Shown here: piece after piece, positions 40,598 to 48,630 of the stretch | Layout of the letters: the number at the start of each line of letters is the position of its first letter | Numbering within the stretch: position 1 is the first letter of the stretch | Assembly (NCBI RefSeq): GCF_023231945.1 | Contig: NZ_JAJLJH010000004.1 | Span: 124,001 to 188,000, forward strand | Direction of reading: 5' to 3' | DNA: 64,000 nt | DNA from: Scleromatobacter humisilvae | Lineage (GTDB): Bacteria > Pseudomonadota > Gammaproteobacteria > Burkholderiales > Burkholderiaceae_C | Translations under genes and position numbers: made by a program | The notes under the pieces: generated by a model | The model's database searches: none | What the model saw: the letters and a program-made list of their open reading frames with translations, nothing else | What the model was told of the DNA's origin: nothing

Positions 40598-41082
40598 GGC
40601 CACACAACGTCATCTTTCTCGACATCGATGGGGTTTTGCACAGAGCCCCGCGACCCGGCGACCTCACCATCGCAACAGCCGGTCTCTCTGAGCTATTCGA
40701 AGAGCGTCCCGACCTGGGTGGCTGGTCTCGGCATCTGACCGATGCCCTACACGGACACGCATGCGGAATCATCGTGCACAGCAGCTGGCGGGCATATATG
40801 TCGGAGAGCGCACTGCGTTCGTTCCTTCCGGCGTCGATTCGCCACCGATTCCTTGGCGTGACACCGCCCGGGCACGAGCGAGAGCCGTCGATTCTCTCTG
40901 CGGCGCGTGCGATGAAGCTGCTTGATGAGGAACTCTTGGTCATCGATGACGAGCTCGAGCAGTTTCACGAGCTCCGGCACCGACTTGTCGTCTGCGACCC
41001 GGAGATGGGATTGACAACGCCTGGCGTCGCGGCGGATATCGCCACGTGGCTAGCACGCGATAGCTCGGGTGCCCACGGATGA
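40594..41082 (+). CDS. HAD-family phosphatase, copy 2
   Basis: 162 residues with D-I-D-G-V-L-H, H-S-S-W and I-D-D-E motifs, paralogous to the preceding gene and to the two minus-strand copies. ATGA overlap with copy 1. The closing gene of the 37.66-41.08 kb operon, followed by a palindrome. Confidence 0.75.
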   Translation: MRPHNVIFLDIDGVLHRAPRPGDLTIATAGLSELFEERPDLGGWSRHLTDALHGHACGIIVHSSWRAYMSESALRSFLPASIRHRFLGVTPPGHEREPSILSAARAMKLLDEELLVIDDELEQFHELRHRLVVCDPEMGLTTPGVAADIATWLARDSSGAHG

Positions 41083-41095
41083 AGCGGACGAGCAA

Positions 41096-41118
41096 TTGTG
41101 CAGACGGCGTCTGCACAA
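41096..41118. repeat. Palindrome TTGTGCAGACG-G-CGTCTGCACAA
   Basis: A perfect 23-base inverted repeat related to the two at 34656-34721. It stands 77 bases upstream of the ATG at 41195, where it could be an operator or stem-loop. Confidence 0.85.
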
Positions 41119-41194
41119 ATACTGCAGGCTGGGGCGGAAGTGCGTGGCGAGTGTTCTGGCAGGCCGCGTCTGCAACATTGATGGAGGGGTCGCG

Positions 41195-41899
41195 ATGAAG
41201 AAACTCGAGTGGCAGCCGGTCGTTCTTGCGAACGCGTTGGACGTGGAGCACGGTGACACGCACGCGCAGCTGGCCATCGACAGGCCGCGACGCGAGGTCA
41301 TCTTGAAGATGGACGTGTACGACATCCAGGCCGTCTGGGACTTCGTACGAGGACCGCTATTGTCTGAGTTCGACGACCGAGTCTTCGACGTCCGTGACTA
41401 CGGCGGCGTGCATGCCCTCGCGAACCACACCCTGGCAATCCAGCTCGCTGGGACGCTTTTTCCGGTGCCGTTCTACGCTCACGACAACGGTTCGGTTTCG
41501 TCGATGCTCGGGAACCCACGTGTCGAGCGACAACGACGATGCGACGAGTCGAGGCTCGGAGTGATGCAGGCACTAAAGGGCGGCGGATATCGCGCTGCCC
41601 TGCTTGCCGAATACACGGATGAAGGTTGGCCGGCGTTGCACGTGCTAGTCGACTATAAGCTTCCCCGACTTTCCTTCGTCTTTGAGCTTGGCGACCTGGC
41701 CCAAACGGGGGCGTACTTCGATGTTCCTGTCGATGTCGAGGCGGTAACCGGAGGCCTCTTCAAGCTAGAACACGCTGTGCAGCTTCTCTCCCAGGGATAT
41801 AGCGCTCTCTCGGAAGACGGAACTCGGCTTGAGTCATCTGATGGCTCGCCCGATGAAGTTGCACGTTGGCTTGGGTCCGAGAGAGGTCGCCTCGAATGA
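41195..41899 (+). CDS. Hypothetical protein (234 aa), first gene of a coupled operon
   Basis: A 234-residue soluble alpha/beta protein with no recognised catalytic motif. GGAGGGG lies eight bases before the ATG. Its C-terminal stretch (L-S-Q-G-Y-S-A-L ... S-P-D-E-V-A-R-W-L) is common in small helical adaptor ends. ATGA overlap with the second metallophosphoesterase implies a shared function. Confidence 0.6.
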   Translation: MKKLEWQPVVLANALDVEHGDTHAQLAIDRPRREVILKMDVYDIQAVWDFVRGPLLSEFDDRVFDVRDYGGVHALANHTLAIQLAGTLFPVPFYAHDNGSVSSMLGNPRVERQRRCDESRLGVMQALKGGGYRAALLAEYTDEGWPALHVLVDYKLPRLSFVFELGDLAQTGAYFDVPVDVEAVTGGLFKLEHAVQLLSQGYSALSEDGTRLESSDGSPDEVARWLGSERGRLE

Positions 41900-42666
41900 A
41901 CGAAGGGCCCATCCTCTTCTGCGGCGACCCGCACGGCGGTGTGCGCGGGAGCTTGCAGTACATCATCGAAGCCGCGCGCGACACGCAAGCCTCGGCCGTC
42001 ATCCTGCTCGGCGACATCGAGCCGGCGCGGCCGCTGCACGAGGAGCTCGGGCCCATCCTGGACCGTGTCTGGTGGATTCCGGGCAATCACGACTCGGACT
42101 CCGATGACGTCTGGCGCCGCGTCGCGACTCCGGAGATGGCGGCGCGCAATCTCCACGGCCGCGTCGTGACTCTGCCGGACTCTGGACTTCGCATCGCCGG
42201 ACTCGGCGGGGTCTTCCGTGAGTCCGTGTGGCATCCGAGTCCGGCATCAGCTCGCGGCGGTGTGCCAGCTTTCCGGACTCGAGCCGCACACGCGAAGGCG
42301 ACTCCGCGGCAGGACCGATGGGAAGGTGGTCACCATCGAAAACACTGCGGCAGCATCTACCCCGACGAGGTCGACCACCTGGCCGAGCTGCGCGCTGACG
42401 TCCTCGTGACGCACGAGGCACCGGGATATCACCCGAATGGCTTTGACATCTTGGACGTGCTCGCGCAGTCGCTCGGCGTCAAGGTCGCAGTCCATGGGCA
42501 CCAGCATGACCGCCTGGACTCGTCGACCAAGTGGGAGGCACAGGGGTTCAAGAGCTTTGGTGTCGGACTCCGGGGCATCACTGCCATCAGTGTCGACGGC
42601 GTAGACACCGTAGTTCGGCCTGGTGAACTCGATGAAGCGCGCGAAGACCGAGGACTGGCGTCATGA
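41896..42666 (+). CDS. Metallophosphoesterase, second copy
   Basis: 256 residues with the dimetal signature: C-G-D-P-H-G at about 9-14, L-L-G-D-I-E at about 37, P-G-N-H-D-S at about 57, T-H-E-A-P at about 175 and V-H-G-H-Q-H at about 200. The D-P-H and D-I-E variants differ from D-L-H and D-I-H of the first copy, so the two are not recent duplicates. ATGA overlaps at both ends bind it to its neighbours. Confidence 0.78.
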   Translation: MNEGPILFCGDPHGGVRGSLQYIIEAARDTQASAVILLGDIEPARPLHEELGPILDRVWWIPGNHDSDSDDVWRRVATPEMAARNLHGRVVTLPDSGLRIAGLGGVFRESVWHPSPASARGGVPAFRTRAAHAKATPRQDRWEGGHHRKHCGSIYPDEVDHLAELRADVLVTHEAPGYHPNGFDILDVLAQSLGVKVAVHGHQHDRLDSSTKWEAQGFKSFGVGLRGITAISVDGVDTVVRPGELDEAREDRGLAS

Positions 42667-43139
42667 CGGCAGCAGCTGCAAGCGGAGGGGTCGCCGGCGC
42701 CGTGGCCCGCGGCGAGGCTGCGAAGGTCGAGTGGGTGCGCACCGGTGAGCTGGTTCGCGCCAAACAGGTCGCGAGCGCTTGGGGCTTGACGCCTCGGGCG
42801 CTCGGGCACGCCGAGCGCCGTGGCGAGGTGTTCTCGGTGACCGTCAAGCGCTTGCGTTTCTACCCGCGCGAGTTCCTCCAGCTGAGTCGGGAAGACGTGG
42901 CCGCTGTCACTCGGGAGCTTGCGGGGCTCACACCGGTGGAGCAGTTCATTTGCTGGAAGCGAAAGCACGGCGCGCTCAAGGGCAAGACCGTCCCGGAAGT
43001 TCTCGCAGAGCAGGGAGTGAACAAGGTAGTCGAATTCGCTCGGGCCCTGACAGCGCAGATGCGCGCCGCGGTCGTCGCGAGACCGCCACCAGTAGGGAAG
43101 CCGTCCAGGAAGAACCATCCCGCAGAGAGGACGAGCTGA
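42663..43139 (+). CDS. HTH-like adaptor protein
   Basis: 158 residues. Residues about 30-125 hold an HTH-like part (K-Q-V-A-S-A-W-G-L-T-P-R-A-L) and V-E-Q-F-I-C-W-K-R-K-H-G-A-L-K-G-K-T-V. This is the same module that forms the C-terminus of the exonuclease at 35360. Alone it has no catalytic residues, so a DNA-binding or partner-recruiting role is likely. ATGA overlap with the metallophosphoesterase. Confidence 0.65.
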   Translation: MTAAAASGGVAGAVARGEAAKVEWVRTGELVRAKQVASAWGLTPRALGHAERRGEVFSVTVKRLRFYPREFLQLSREDVAAVTRELAGLTPVEQFICWKRKHGALKGKTVPEVLAEQGVNKVVEFARALTAQMRAAVVARPPPVGKPSRKNHPAERTS

Positions 43140-43516
43140 TGTCGAACAACATCCGCGAAGGCGGGGTGTATCTCAAGCATTGGGCTCCGCCAATAGGCCA
43201 ACCGGTCGTTGGACGATTGTTCCTAAGCCGCGGTTCAGGGTCGCGTCCGCGCAAGCCAGTCCTCGATGGCGCGCTGCACGGAGACGTCGGAGAGCCCGCT
43301 CATGGGGTCACAGTGCAGCACCTCGATGCCGGGCTGGGCCTGCAGCTCGATGTCGTCGTCGATAGCCAGCAGCACCGCATCCGGCGCATTCGACCGCTTC
43401 CACTCCGCGATGGCGGCGCCACGCTCGCCTGGCGGAGCGACGCCGGCGAAGCGCTCCTCGAGCGGATGCAGCATGTCCTGCAGTTCGGCGGGTGTGTACG
43501 TTTCGCGCCAGCTTGA
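43139..43516 (+). CDS. Possible truncated gene
   Basis: An ATG overlapping the preceding stop (TGATG) opens 125 codons. Only the first 33 or so lie outside the convergent HAD gene and look protein-like (G-G-V-Y-L-K-H-W-A-P-P-I-G-Q-P-V-V-G). The rest is antisense to a solid gene. It is probably the start of a once longer operon member. Confidence 0.25.
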   Translation: MSNNIREGGVYLKHWAPPIGQPVVGRLFLSRGSGSRPRKPVLDGALHGDVGEPAHGVTVQHLDAGLGLQLDVVVDSQQHRIRRIRPLPLRDGGATLAWRSDAGEALLERMQHVLQFGGCVRFAPA

Positions 43517-43669
43517 GTGCACGAGCAACTCGACGTCGGGGTGGGCAACCAGTAGCGGCACAAGGTGGTCGAGCCAGGCGAGCGCGGCGACCTCCTGCCG
43601 CGGCACCCGTTTCGGGTCTGGATGGAGAACGCCATCAACGTCCAAGCTCAAGAATCGTCGGCGTGTCAT
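43235..43669 (-). CDS. HAD-family phosphatase, copy 3
   Basis: 144 residues with D-V-D-G-V-L-H, H-S-S-W and I-D-D-D motifs in compact form. The ATG at 43669 fits homologues 1 and 2; codons upstream remain open but overlap the end of copy 4. Last gene of the minus-strand run from 45165. Confidence 0.75.
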   Translation of the reverse strand: MTRRRFLSLDVDGVLHPDPKRVPRQEVAALAWLDHLVPLLVAHPDVELLVHSSWRETYTPAELQDMLHPLEERFAGVAPPGERGAAIAEWKRSNAPDAVLLAIDDDIELQAQPGIEVLHCDPMSGLSDVSVQRAIEDWLARTRP

Positions 43670-43796
43670 CGCGCTATTGTGAAGAATTCGGGGAGCTCTT
43701 GCCGATTCCACGAGGGAGCTCGAGTCGCTGTTGGTCACTCCGCCTGGAGCGCGCCCGATTGGGGCGGCCGATTTCGACGAAAGCCCCCCGAATTCC

Positions 43797-44453
43797 TCAC
43801 ATGAGCGCGCGCAGCAGTGGTTCGAGGTGCTCGGGAACAAGTCCAACGCCTTCGTCGCACAAGACAACCCGGCCCTCGAGCACGCCGCCGGCGCCGGCCA
43901 GCGAGCCTCCGGAGTGCACGTCATCGAGCACAACAAACGATTCGCCGGCGCCGTGCGCGAGCAGCCAGGCGGTGATTTCGTCCAAGCGGGCCGCCGCGGG
44001 CATCGACGGAGTGCACCAGCGGTCTCGCACGTCAAGTGCCGCGGCGACGATGTCGAGGCCTCCGCAGTTCATGATATGAGCGAACTCGGCGCGGCTGAAG
44101 CGAAGCCTCCAGGCCGATGTGACGACGTATCGCACCTTGCCCTGCAGCTGCTCGTGCAAGCAACGCAGAGCGGCAACGGCAGGCGCGTGGAAGAGGAGTT
44201 CGAAGACGTCGACCGGCAACGGGTGGTTGCCGTACATGGCGGCGGCTGCATCTTGGACACCGACCACCCGAGAGAGGCAAAGGACGTCGTCGATGTCCAG
44301 GAAAACGATTGGGGTACCTGGAGGTGCTTCGAACTCGACGACCTCCCGCCCGGCGCGGAACCGAGTTCGGTCAAGCTCAGCTACCGAAGCCTCGAACCAC
44401 GCGAGGTCGCCTGGAGTCAGCGGGTCAGTCGGGAATTCGGGTTCCGTTGCCAT
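43797..44453 (-). CDS. HAD-like phosphatase, copy 4 (diverged)
   Basis: 218 residues. Motif I is D-I-D-D-V-L, motif II T-S-A-W and the third motif L-D-D-V-H, so the active-site aspartates are kept though the sequence is the most diverged of the four. An N-terminal 60-residue extension is unassigned. The ATG at 44453 is preferred over GTG at 44480. Confidence 0.65.
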   Translation of the reverse strand: MATEPEFPTDPLTPGDLAWFEASVAELDRTRFRAGREVVEFEAPPGTPIVFLDIDDVLCLSRVVGVQDAAAAMYGNHPLPVDVFELLFHAPAVAALRCLHEQLQGKVRYVVTSAWRLRFSRAEFAHIMNCGGLDIVAAALDVRDRWCTPSMPAAARLDEITAWLLAHGAGESFVVLDDVHSGGSLAGAGGVLEGRVVLCDEGVGLVPEHLEPLLRALM

Positions 44454-44631
44454 CGCGGAGCTTGATGGTGACCGAGCCACGCGCTGCGAATTCAGCTACA
44501 AGCTTGCGGCCGTTGGCCGCGGATTCGGCAGCAGCCTTGTTCCCGCGGCCTTGCTTCAGCGTCCGCATGAACGCCTTTGCGTCCTCGCCGGTGATGACCG
44601 TTCGGCCGAATGGTGTGCTGTGAATAGGCAT
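44425..44631 (-). CDS. Small basic protein (68 aa)
   Basis: 68 residues, Lys/Arg/Ala-rich, with G-E-D-A-K-A-F-M-R-T-L-K-Q-G-R-G, a likely helical nucleic-acid-binding segment. Its end overlaps the start of the HAD gene that follows. No family recognised. Confidence 0.5.
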   Translation of the reverse strand: MPIHSTPFGRTVITGEDAKAFMRTLKQGRGNKAAAESAANGRKLVAEFAARGSVTIKLRDGNGTRIPD

Positions 44632-44659
44632 CGACGGAGTCTAGCCCCGTCGCCGCGGT

Positions 44660-44850
44660 AGAATTCATTTGCGGTCGAAAGCTTGGCACCAAGGTACCCG
44701 GACTCGTCGACCGTCTACGCGGAATAGACCGCGTCGAAAGCGAGAGCAAAGCGGCGTAACCAGCTCTCCGCCCCCGCTTGCGAGAGCGGACCCCGTGACG
44801 GGGTTCAAAGTGCACGCCGCGACTTTTCAGAAGGGGCCATCGGGCCCCTT
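44660..44850. ncRNA. Candidate structured non-coding segment
   Basis: A gene-free stretch with a series of hairpins: CGCGG-AATAGA-CCGCG, CCGCT-TGCGAG-AGCGG, ACCCC-GTGA-CGGGGT and AAGGGGCC-ATCG-GGCCCCTT (44831-44850). No clear promoter or T-run was found on either strand, so it could be a leader of the minus-strand gene or an independent RNA. Confidence 0.3.
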
Positions 44851-44859
44851 CGCCATTCG

Positions 44860-45165
44860 TCACAGAACTCGAGTGGCGAGTTCCGCCTTCAGCACATCCC
44901 AGCTGACCGCGCGCTGGACATCGGCATCGAACGTGGCGGGCCGAGGCTCGAGCTCGGAAGCTTGCGATGGAGGCAGTGCGCCTGTCGAAGAGTCCTTTGA
45001 AGGCTCACCGAACTCGCCGTCATGGAGCCGCTTCCGCGCTTGAGCATCCGTCCCATCAGGAAGCAACGCTGGTCTCGGACGCGAAGGCCCAAGGTTGACG
45101 CGGCCAGGCAGTGGTGCGCCAGGCGGGAGCTCGTCGAGAAGACACGGGTTCTCTTGCTCTGTCAT
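44860..45165 (-). CDS. Hypothetical protein (101 aa)
   Basis: 101 residues, Pro-rich and acidic in the first 70, with an E-F-G-E-P-S-K motif and a helical end. Probably natively unfolded in part. First of a minus-strand run leading to the HAD copies, though the structured gap may separate the transcripts. Confidence 0.45.
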   Translation of the reverse strand: MTEQENPCLLDELPPGAPLPGRVNLGPSRPRPALLPDGTDAQARKRLHDGEFGEPSKDSSTGALPPSQASELEPRPATFDADVQRAVSWDVLKAELATRVL

Positions 45166-45193
45166 CCGACCTCCGCACTCAATCAGTCACGCA

Positions 45194-46063
45194 CTAGGCT
45201 TGTGGCACGTTCCGCTTCAGCTCGTCAAGCGTCTTGCCACCCTTGGTTCGCCACAGAGTCCAACCATTGGTGCTCGCACCGGTGACCATGTCGGAGGCCC
45301 CGCTCGGTGTCTTGAACAGCACCGCCTTTTGAAAGACCACGAAGCTGCCTTCGATGGCCAGCGTGCCGTCCTCGATGAGCGCCTGGCGGCGCTTGTCTGA
45401 CCCAGCCTTCACTCTGCTGGGCGTCATCTCGAGGCGACCCTTCGAACCCTTAAGGACGACGAAGCCTTCCTCGGTGTACTCGCCTGTGGCGTCCGTGCCG
45501 GCGTAGGCGCAGAAGAACAGTTCGTTGTTCTGCGCGGCGACGTCTTTGGGCTTTGCAAGCGGCTCGAAGATTGGCTGGCCCAGAGTGGCCAGAAGCATGC
45601 GCATCGTGTCGAAGATGTCGTGGCAGTCGGCCTCGAGAGGCTTGGGCGTGAAGGGTTCGCTGCCGCTGTTCCCGTTTTCGACGCTGTATCGCCCGACCTC
45701 GTTGGCCAGCTTGATGCTGAGCCACTCAAGGAACAGTGCATGAGTCTGGGTCAGGCTGTTGGTCAGCGAGATGACGACAAGCGCCCGATTCCAAAACTCT
45801 TTCGTTTTGTTGTGCTGCGAAAGCCTTTTTCCCAGCTCGCCCGTCTGTCCGATGTACACCGACGAAGTTTGGCTCGCTTCGTTGTCGCCGATGAGGAAAT
45901 AGACCCCGACACGCTGCGCCTCGTCCATTGCGTAGAACTCCGCCAGGAGCGCACGTGGCACTTCGATGACCTGGACGATGTTCGTCGTCAGCGCTGCCAC
46001 GCGGAGACCACGCGGGTCTCCGGACGGGAGGTAGATTTGGATGGTGCGGGGCCGCATGCTCAT
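45194..46063 (-). CDS. GIY-YIG nuclease-domain protein with DUF4357-like tail
   Basis: 289 residues. The nuclease core reads V-G-V-Y-F-L-I-G then S-V-Y-I-G-Q-T (about 52-73), with the R-L-x-x-H segment after it. The C-terminal 90 residues (A-G-S-D-K-R-R-Q-A-L-I-E-D-G ... G-R-T/N-G-W-x-x-W) match the DUF4357 domain that often accompanies such nucleases. It lies directly downstream of umuC. Likely a defence or repair nuclease. Confidence 0.75.
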   Translation of the reverse strand: MSMRPRTIQIYLPSGDPRGLRVAALTTNIVQVIEVPRALLAEFYAMDEAQRVGVYFLIGDNEASQTSSVYIGQTGELGKRLSQHNKTKEFWNRALVVISLTNSLTQTHALFLEWLSIKLANEVGRYSVENGNSGSEPFTPKPLEADCHDIFDTMRMLLATLGQPIFEPLAKPKDVAAQNNELFFCAYAGTDATGEYTEEGFVVLKGSKGRLEMTPSRVKAGSDKRRQALIEDGTLAIEGSFVVFQKAVLFKTPSGASDMVTGASTNGWTLWRTKGGKTLDELKRNVPQA

Positions 46064-46083
46064 CCGGTGATGCTACCGCTTGT

Positions 46084-47418
46084 CTACGCTCGCACCACGA
46101 GCATTTCATCCCATCGGGTCGTGTACCGTGGCGACCGGCGCTCCTGCTTCGTTGCCCAGACACGAATCTCGTCCCTACTGCTCGCGGCCGCGGTGCTTCC
46201 GAGTCTCACCGAATCGCGACCGAAGCGATGGTTCAATGCGTCCATAGCAGTCATCAGCTTCGCTCGTGCCGCCTCCGTGTGCGCAGCGGCTTCTTGCTCG
46301 ATACTTGAGAACAGGTCGAGCTCACCTTGCTCTTGGCCAACGGGGCGAAGGTCGGTCAGCACTGCGCCCGCCTTCGCATAGTTGAAGCCATGTCGGAAAT
46401 GCGCGCGCACCGCGGCCGCTGCCGCACTCACCAGCACCGCCGAATCCGCTGTAGGGCGCACGAGCGGTACCGTCACGTTGACGCTGTGCTGGCGGTCGTT
46501 CTGACGAAACGGACTCGTCGTGAAAAAGATGCCGACCGCGCCGGCGAGGCTGCCCTGGCCACGCAGCCGCTCCGCCGCGCGTGAGACGAACTCGCTGCAA
46601 GCCTCGATGATGCCCTCGACGTTGGTGATGGCGGTGCCGAACGAGCGCGAGACCAGAATCTGCTGGCGCGGCGCCGGTGCGTCGTCCACTTCCATGCACG
46701 AGGTGCCACGGAGTTCGAGCAGCGTCTTCTCGAGCGTGACCGAGAACTGGGCGCGCAGCTGCGCGGAATCGGCGCGCATCAGGTCGAGCACGGTGTGAAT
46801 TCCTCCGGCTTTCAGCTTCTCGGTGATTTTCTTGCCAACTCCCCAGACGTTGCCTACCTCGGTGGCTGCGAACAGTGCGTCGAGCTCCTGCGGCTGAAGG
46901 CGTCCGAAGTCGCAGACCTGCGCCAGGTGTGCCGGGTACAGACCCGGCTTGCGGTCGGCGGTCTTTCCGATGTGGTTCGCGAGTTTGGCCAGAGTCTTCG
47001 TCGCTCCGAAGCCGACGCTCGTCGGAAGTCCCGTCTCCTGCAGGATGGCCGCACGCATTGCCTTGCCGGTGGCCATTAGGTCGTCGCACACGCCGGTGAA
47101 ATCGAGGAAGGACTCGTCGACGCTGTAGACCTCCTGGCGGGGCGCGTAGCGCGCCTCGACGTCCATCATGCGTGCGCTCATGTCGCCGTACAGCTCGTGA
47201 TTCGCTGACACCGCAATGAGCCCTGCGCTGCGTTCGAGGTGCTTGACCTGGAACCAGGGCTGGGCCATCTTGACGCCGATTTCCTTCGCCTCATTGCTGC
47301 GTGCAATGCAAGCGCCGTCGTTCGAACTGAGCACGACGACAGGCTTGCCGACCAGGCGTGGCGCGAAGACGCGCTCACACGAGACGTAGAAATTATTTCC
47401 GTCAATCAGTCCGTACAC
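46084..47418 (-). CDS. umuC: DNA polymerase V catalytic subunit UmuC
   Basis: 444 residues, a normal length for UmuC/RumB. The Y-family catalytic residues are intact: D6 in L-I-D-G-N-N-F-Y and the D-E pair in Y-S-V-D-E-S-F. Helix-hairpin-helix (V-W-G-V-G-K-K-I-T-E-K-L) and little-finger regions follow. A likely clamp-binding motif, G-E-L-D-L-F, stands near 375. It follows umuD by nine bases and is active in translesion synthesis with it. Confidence 0.92.
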   Translation of the reverse strand: MYGLIDGNNFYVSCERVFAPRLVGKPVVVLSSNDGACIARSNEAKEIGVKMAQPWFQVKHLERSAGLIAVSANHELYGDMSARMMDVEARYAPRQEVYSVDESFLDFTGVCDDLMATGKAMRAAILQETGLPTSVGFGATKTLAKLANHIGKTADRKPGLYPAHLAQVCDFGRLQPQELDALFAATEVGNVWGVGKKITEKLKAGGIHTVLDLMRADSAQLRAQFSVTLEKTLLELRGTSCMEVDDAPAPRQQILVSRSFGTAITNVEGIIEACSEFVSRAAERLRGQGSLAGAVGIFFTTSPFRQNDRQHSVNVTVPLVRPTADSAVLVSAAAAAVRAHFRHGFNYAKAGAVLTDLRPVGQEQGELDLFSSIEQEAAAHTEAARAKLMTAMDALNHRFGRDSVRLGSTAAASSRDEIRVWATKQERRSPRYTTRWDEMLVVRA

Positions 47419-47427
47419 GCGGCACCT

Positions 47428-47886
47428 TCAGAACGACAGCGACTTGATGACCGTCGTCACGACACCCCAGACCTCAAGCTGCGCTGCCGGACCGATGTCG
47501 ACTGGGGAGGTCGCATCGTCGGTCGCGACGAGACGGACCTGACCAGGCCCGCGGCCTGGCTTTTCTCCAGCGACCTCGAGCCGGCGACACAGCAGCTCTC
47601 CGTCAACGACGGCGATGACGACGGCGCCGTGACTCGCAGTGATGGCACGGTCGACAAGGAGTACGTCACCGTCTGAGATGCCGGCGCCGTGCATGGCTTC
47701 GCCAGCAGCGCGCATCACGAACGTGGCGTCGGGGTGCTTGATGAGCGCGTCGTTGAGGTCGATGCGCTTGACGGTAGAGTCGGTGCCGGGCGAGCCGAAG
47801 GCATTCGAGGTTCTTCGTGGCGACGTCGGCCCGGCGTTGTCACGCCCAACCCGCGCACCGTTCTCGAAATCGCCATCGCTGTTCAT
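47428..47886 (-). CDS. umuD: UmuD-like protein lacking the catalytic dyad
   Basis: 152 residues aligning with UmuD over R-I-D-L-N through V-V-T-T-V-I-K. In UmuD the G-D-S-M serine and the first lysine of V-K-K-L drive self-cleavage to UmuD'. Here these positions are Ala64 (G-E-A-M) and Arg101 (C-R-R-L), and no Cys-Gly cleavage site is seen in the 45-residue N-terminal arm. It should therefore not cleave itself. It is immediately upstream of an intact umuC. No LexA box was found in the 50 bases before the ATG; TTGCCT-N16-TACACT is a plausible promoter. Confidence 0.85.
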   Translation of the reverse strand: MNSDGDFENGARVGRDNAGPTSPRRTSNAFGSPGTDSTVKRIDLNDALIKHPDATFVMRAAGEAMHGAGISDGDVLLVDRAITASHGAVVIAVVDGELLCRRLEVAGEKPGRGPGQVRLVATDDATSPVDIGPAAQLEVWGVVTTVIKSLSF

Positions 47887-47937
47887 TCATCCAGTGTAGG
47901 CCAAGCCGTGCGTGAGGCAAACGGATGGCAATCGCGG

Positions 47938-48387
47938 TCAGCCCTCAAGGCGTGTTGCGTGAGCGAGCACGAGTCGACAAAGCTCGATGAACTCTGTCAC
48001 GCTCATGTCGTGCTTTGCGTCGTTGGTGCGCCACGCACATATCTTGAAACTCGCCTCAGTTGCGCCCGCATCTACGTGGTCAACGGTCGGGAGAAGTGCG
48101 AATCGCGCTTTGTATTCATGACGCCCAGCGGTCGATGCGTCGTTGTCCCAGGTGCTGATGAGGTGCCAGTCCAACGCCTCGCCGGTGTAAGCGTCCACCC
48201 CGTCGGAGAGCACCACGGCTGCATGTATGGCCTCCTTGTAAAGGGGGCGCGTCGATGTCTCGCCTGAGTGACCACGGCCTCGGTCCCGTTTGGCATGCGC
48301 AATCGCTTTGCGATTGAGCCACCGCTCGTATGCCTCTGGCGCGACGACGCCCTCAAGGAAGGACGGCATTGTGTGCTTACGGGGCAT
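47938..48387 (-). CDS. Putative HNH-fold protein
   Basis: 149 residues with Y-T-G-E-A-L-D-W, then L-P-T-V-D-H-V-D, and W-R-T-N-D-A-K-H-D-M-S-V-T-E-F-I-E-L-C. The D-H, N and K residues follow HNH endonuclease spacing, though the first cysteine pair is missing. Possible nuclease next to umuDC; activity unproven. Confidence 0.5.
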   Translation of the reverse strand: MPRKHTMPSFLEGVVAPEAYERWLNRKAIAHAKRDRGRGHSGETSTRPLYKEAIHAAVVLSDGVDAYTGEALDWHLISTWDNDASTAGRHEYKARFALLPTVDHVDAGATEASFKICAWRTNDAKHDMSVTEFIELCRLVLAHATRLEG

Positions 48388-48396
48388 CGCTCGGCT

Positions 48397-48630
48397 TCAG
48401 CTTTCCACGTCGAACATGTTTCTGCCGGTCTTGAGCCAGCCCGCAAACTCGTCGCGCCCGAGCCGGTCGCCGTCGTGCCACGCCTTTAGCTCATTGGGGT
48501 ACGGCCTCGATTCAGGCTCTGCGCCGTCGCCAGTAGCGAACGCGATGCATTGACCAGCCGGTAGCCGAACTACGGCGATGCCGTCGACATCGAGAAAATC
48601 TGAGCCCTCTGGGATATCCGCAAATCGCAT
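48397..48630 (-). CDS. Small acidic hypothetical protein (77 aa)
   Basis: 77 residues, acidic, with W-H-D-G-D-R-L-G-R-D-E-F-A-G-W-L near the end. GAGGCGAGA upstream supports the ATG at 48630; codons further upstream are open but belong to the divergent promoter region. Precedes the HNH-like gene by ten bases. Confidence 0.5.
   Translation of the reverse strand: MRFADIPEGSDFLDVDGIAVVRLPAGQCIAFATGDGAEPESRPYPNELKAWHDGDRLGRDEFAGWLKTGRNMFDVES

Noticed and set aside
44831-44850. Rho-independent terminator
   Set aside because: The hairpin is strong, but no T-run follows on either strand. Kept only as part of a structured segment.
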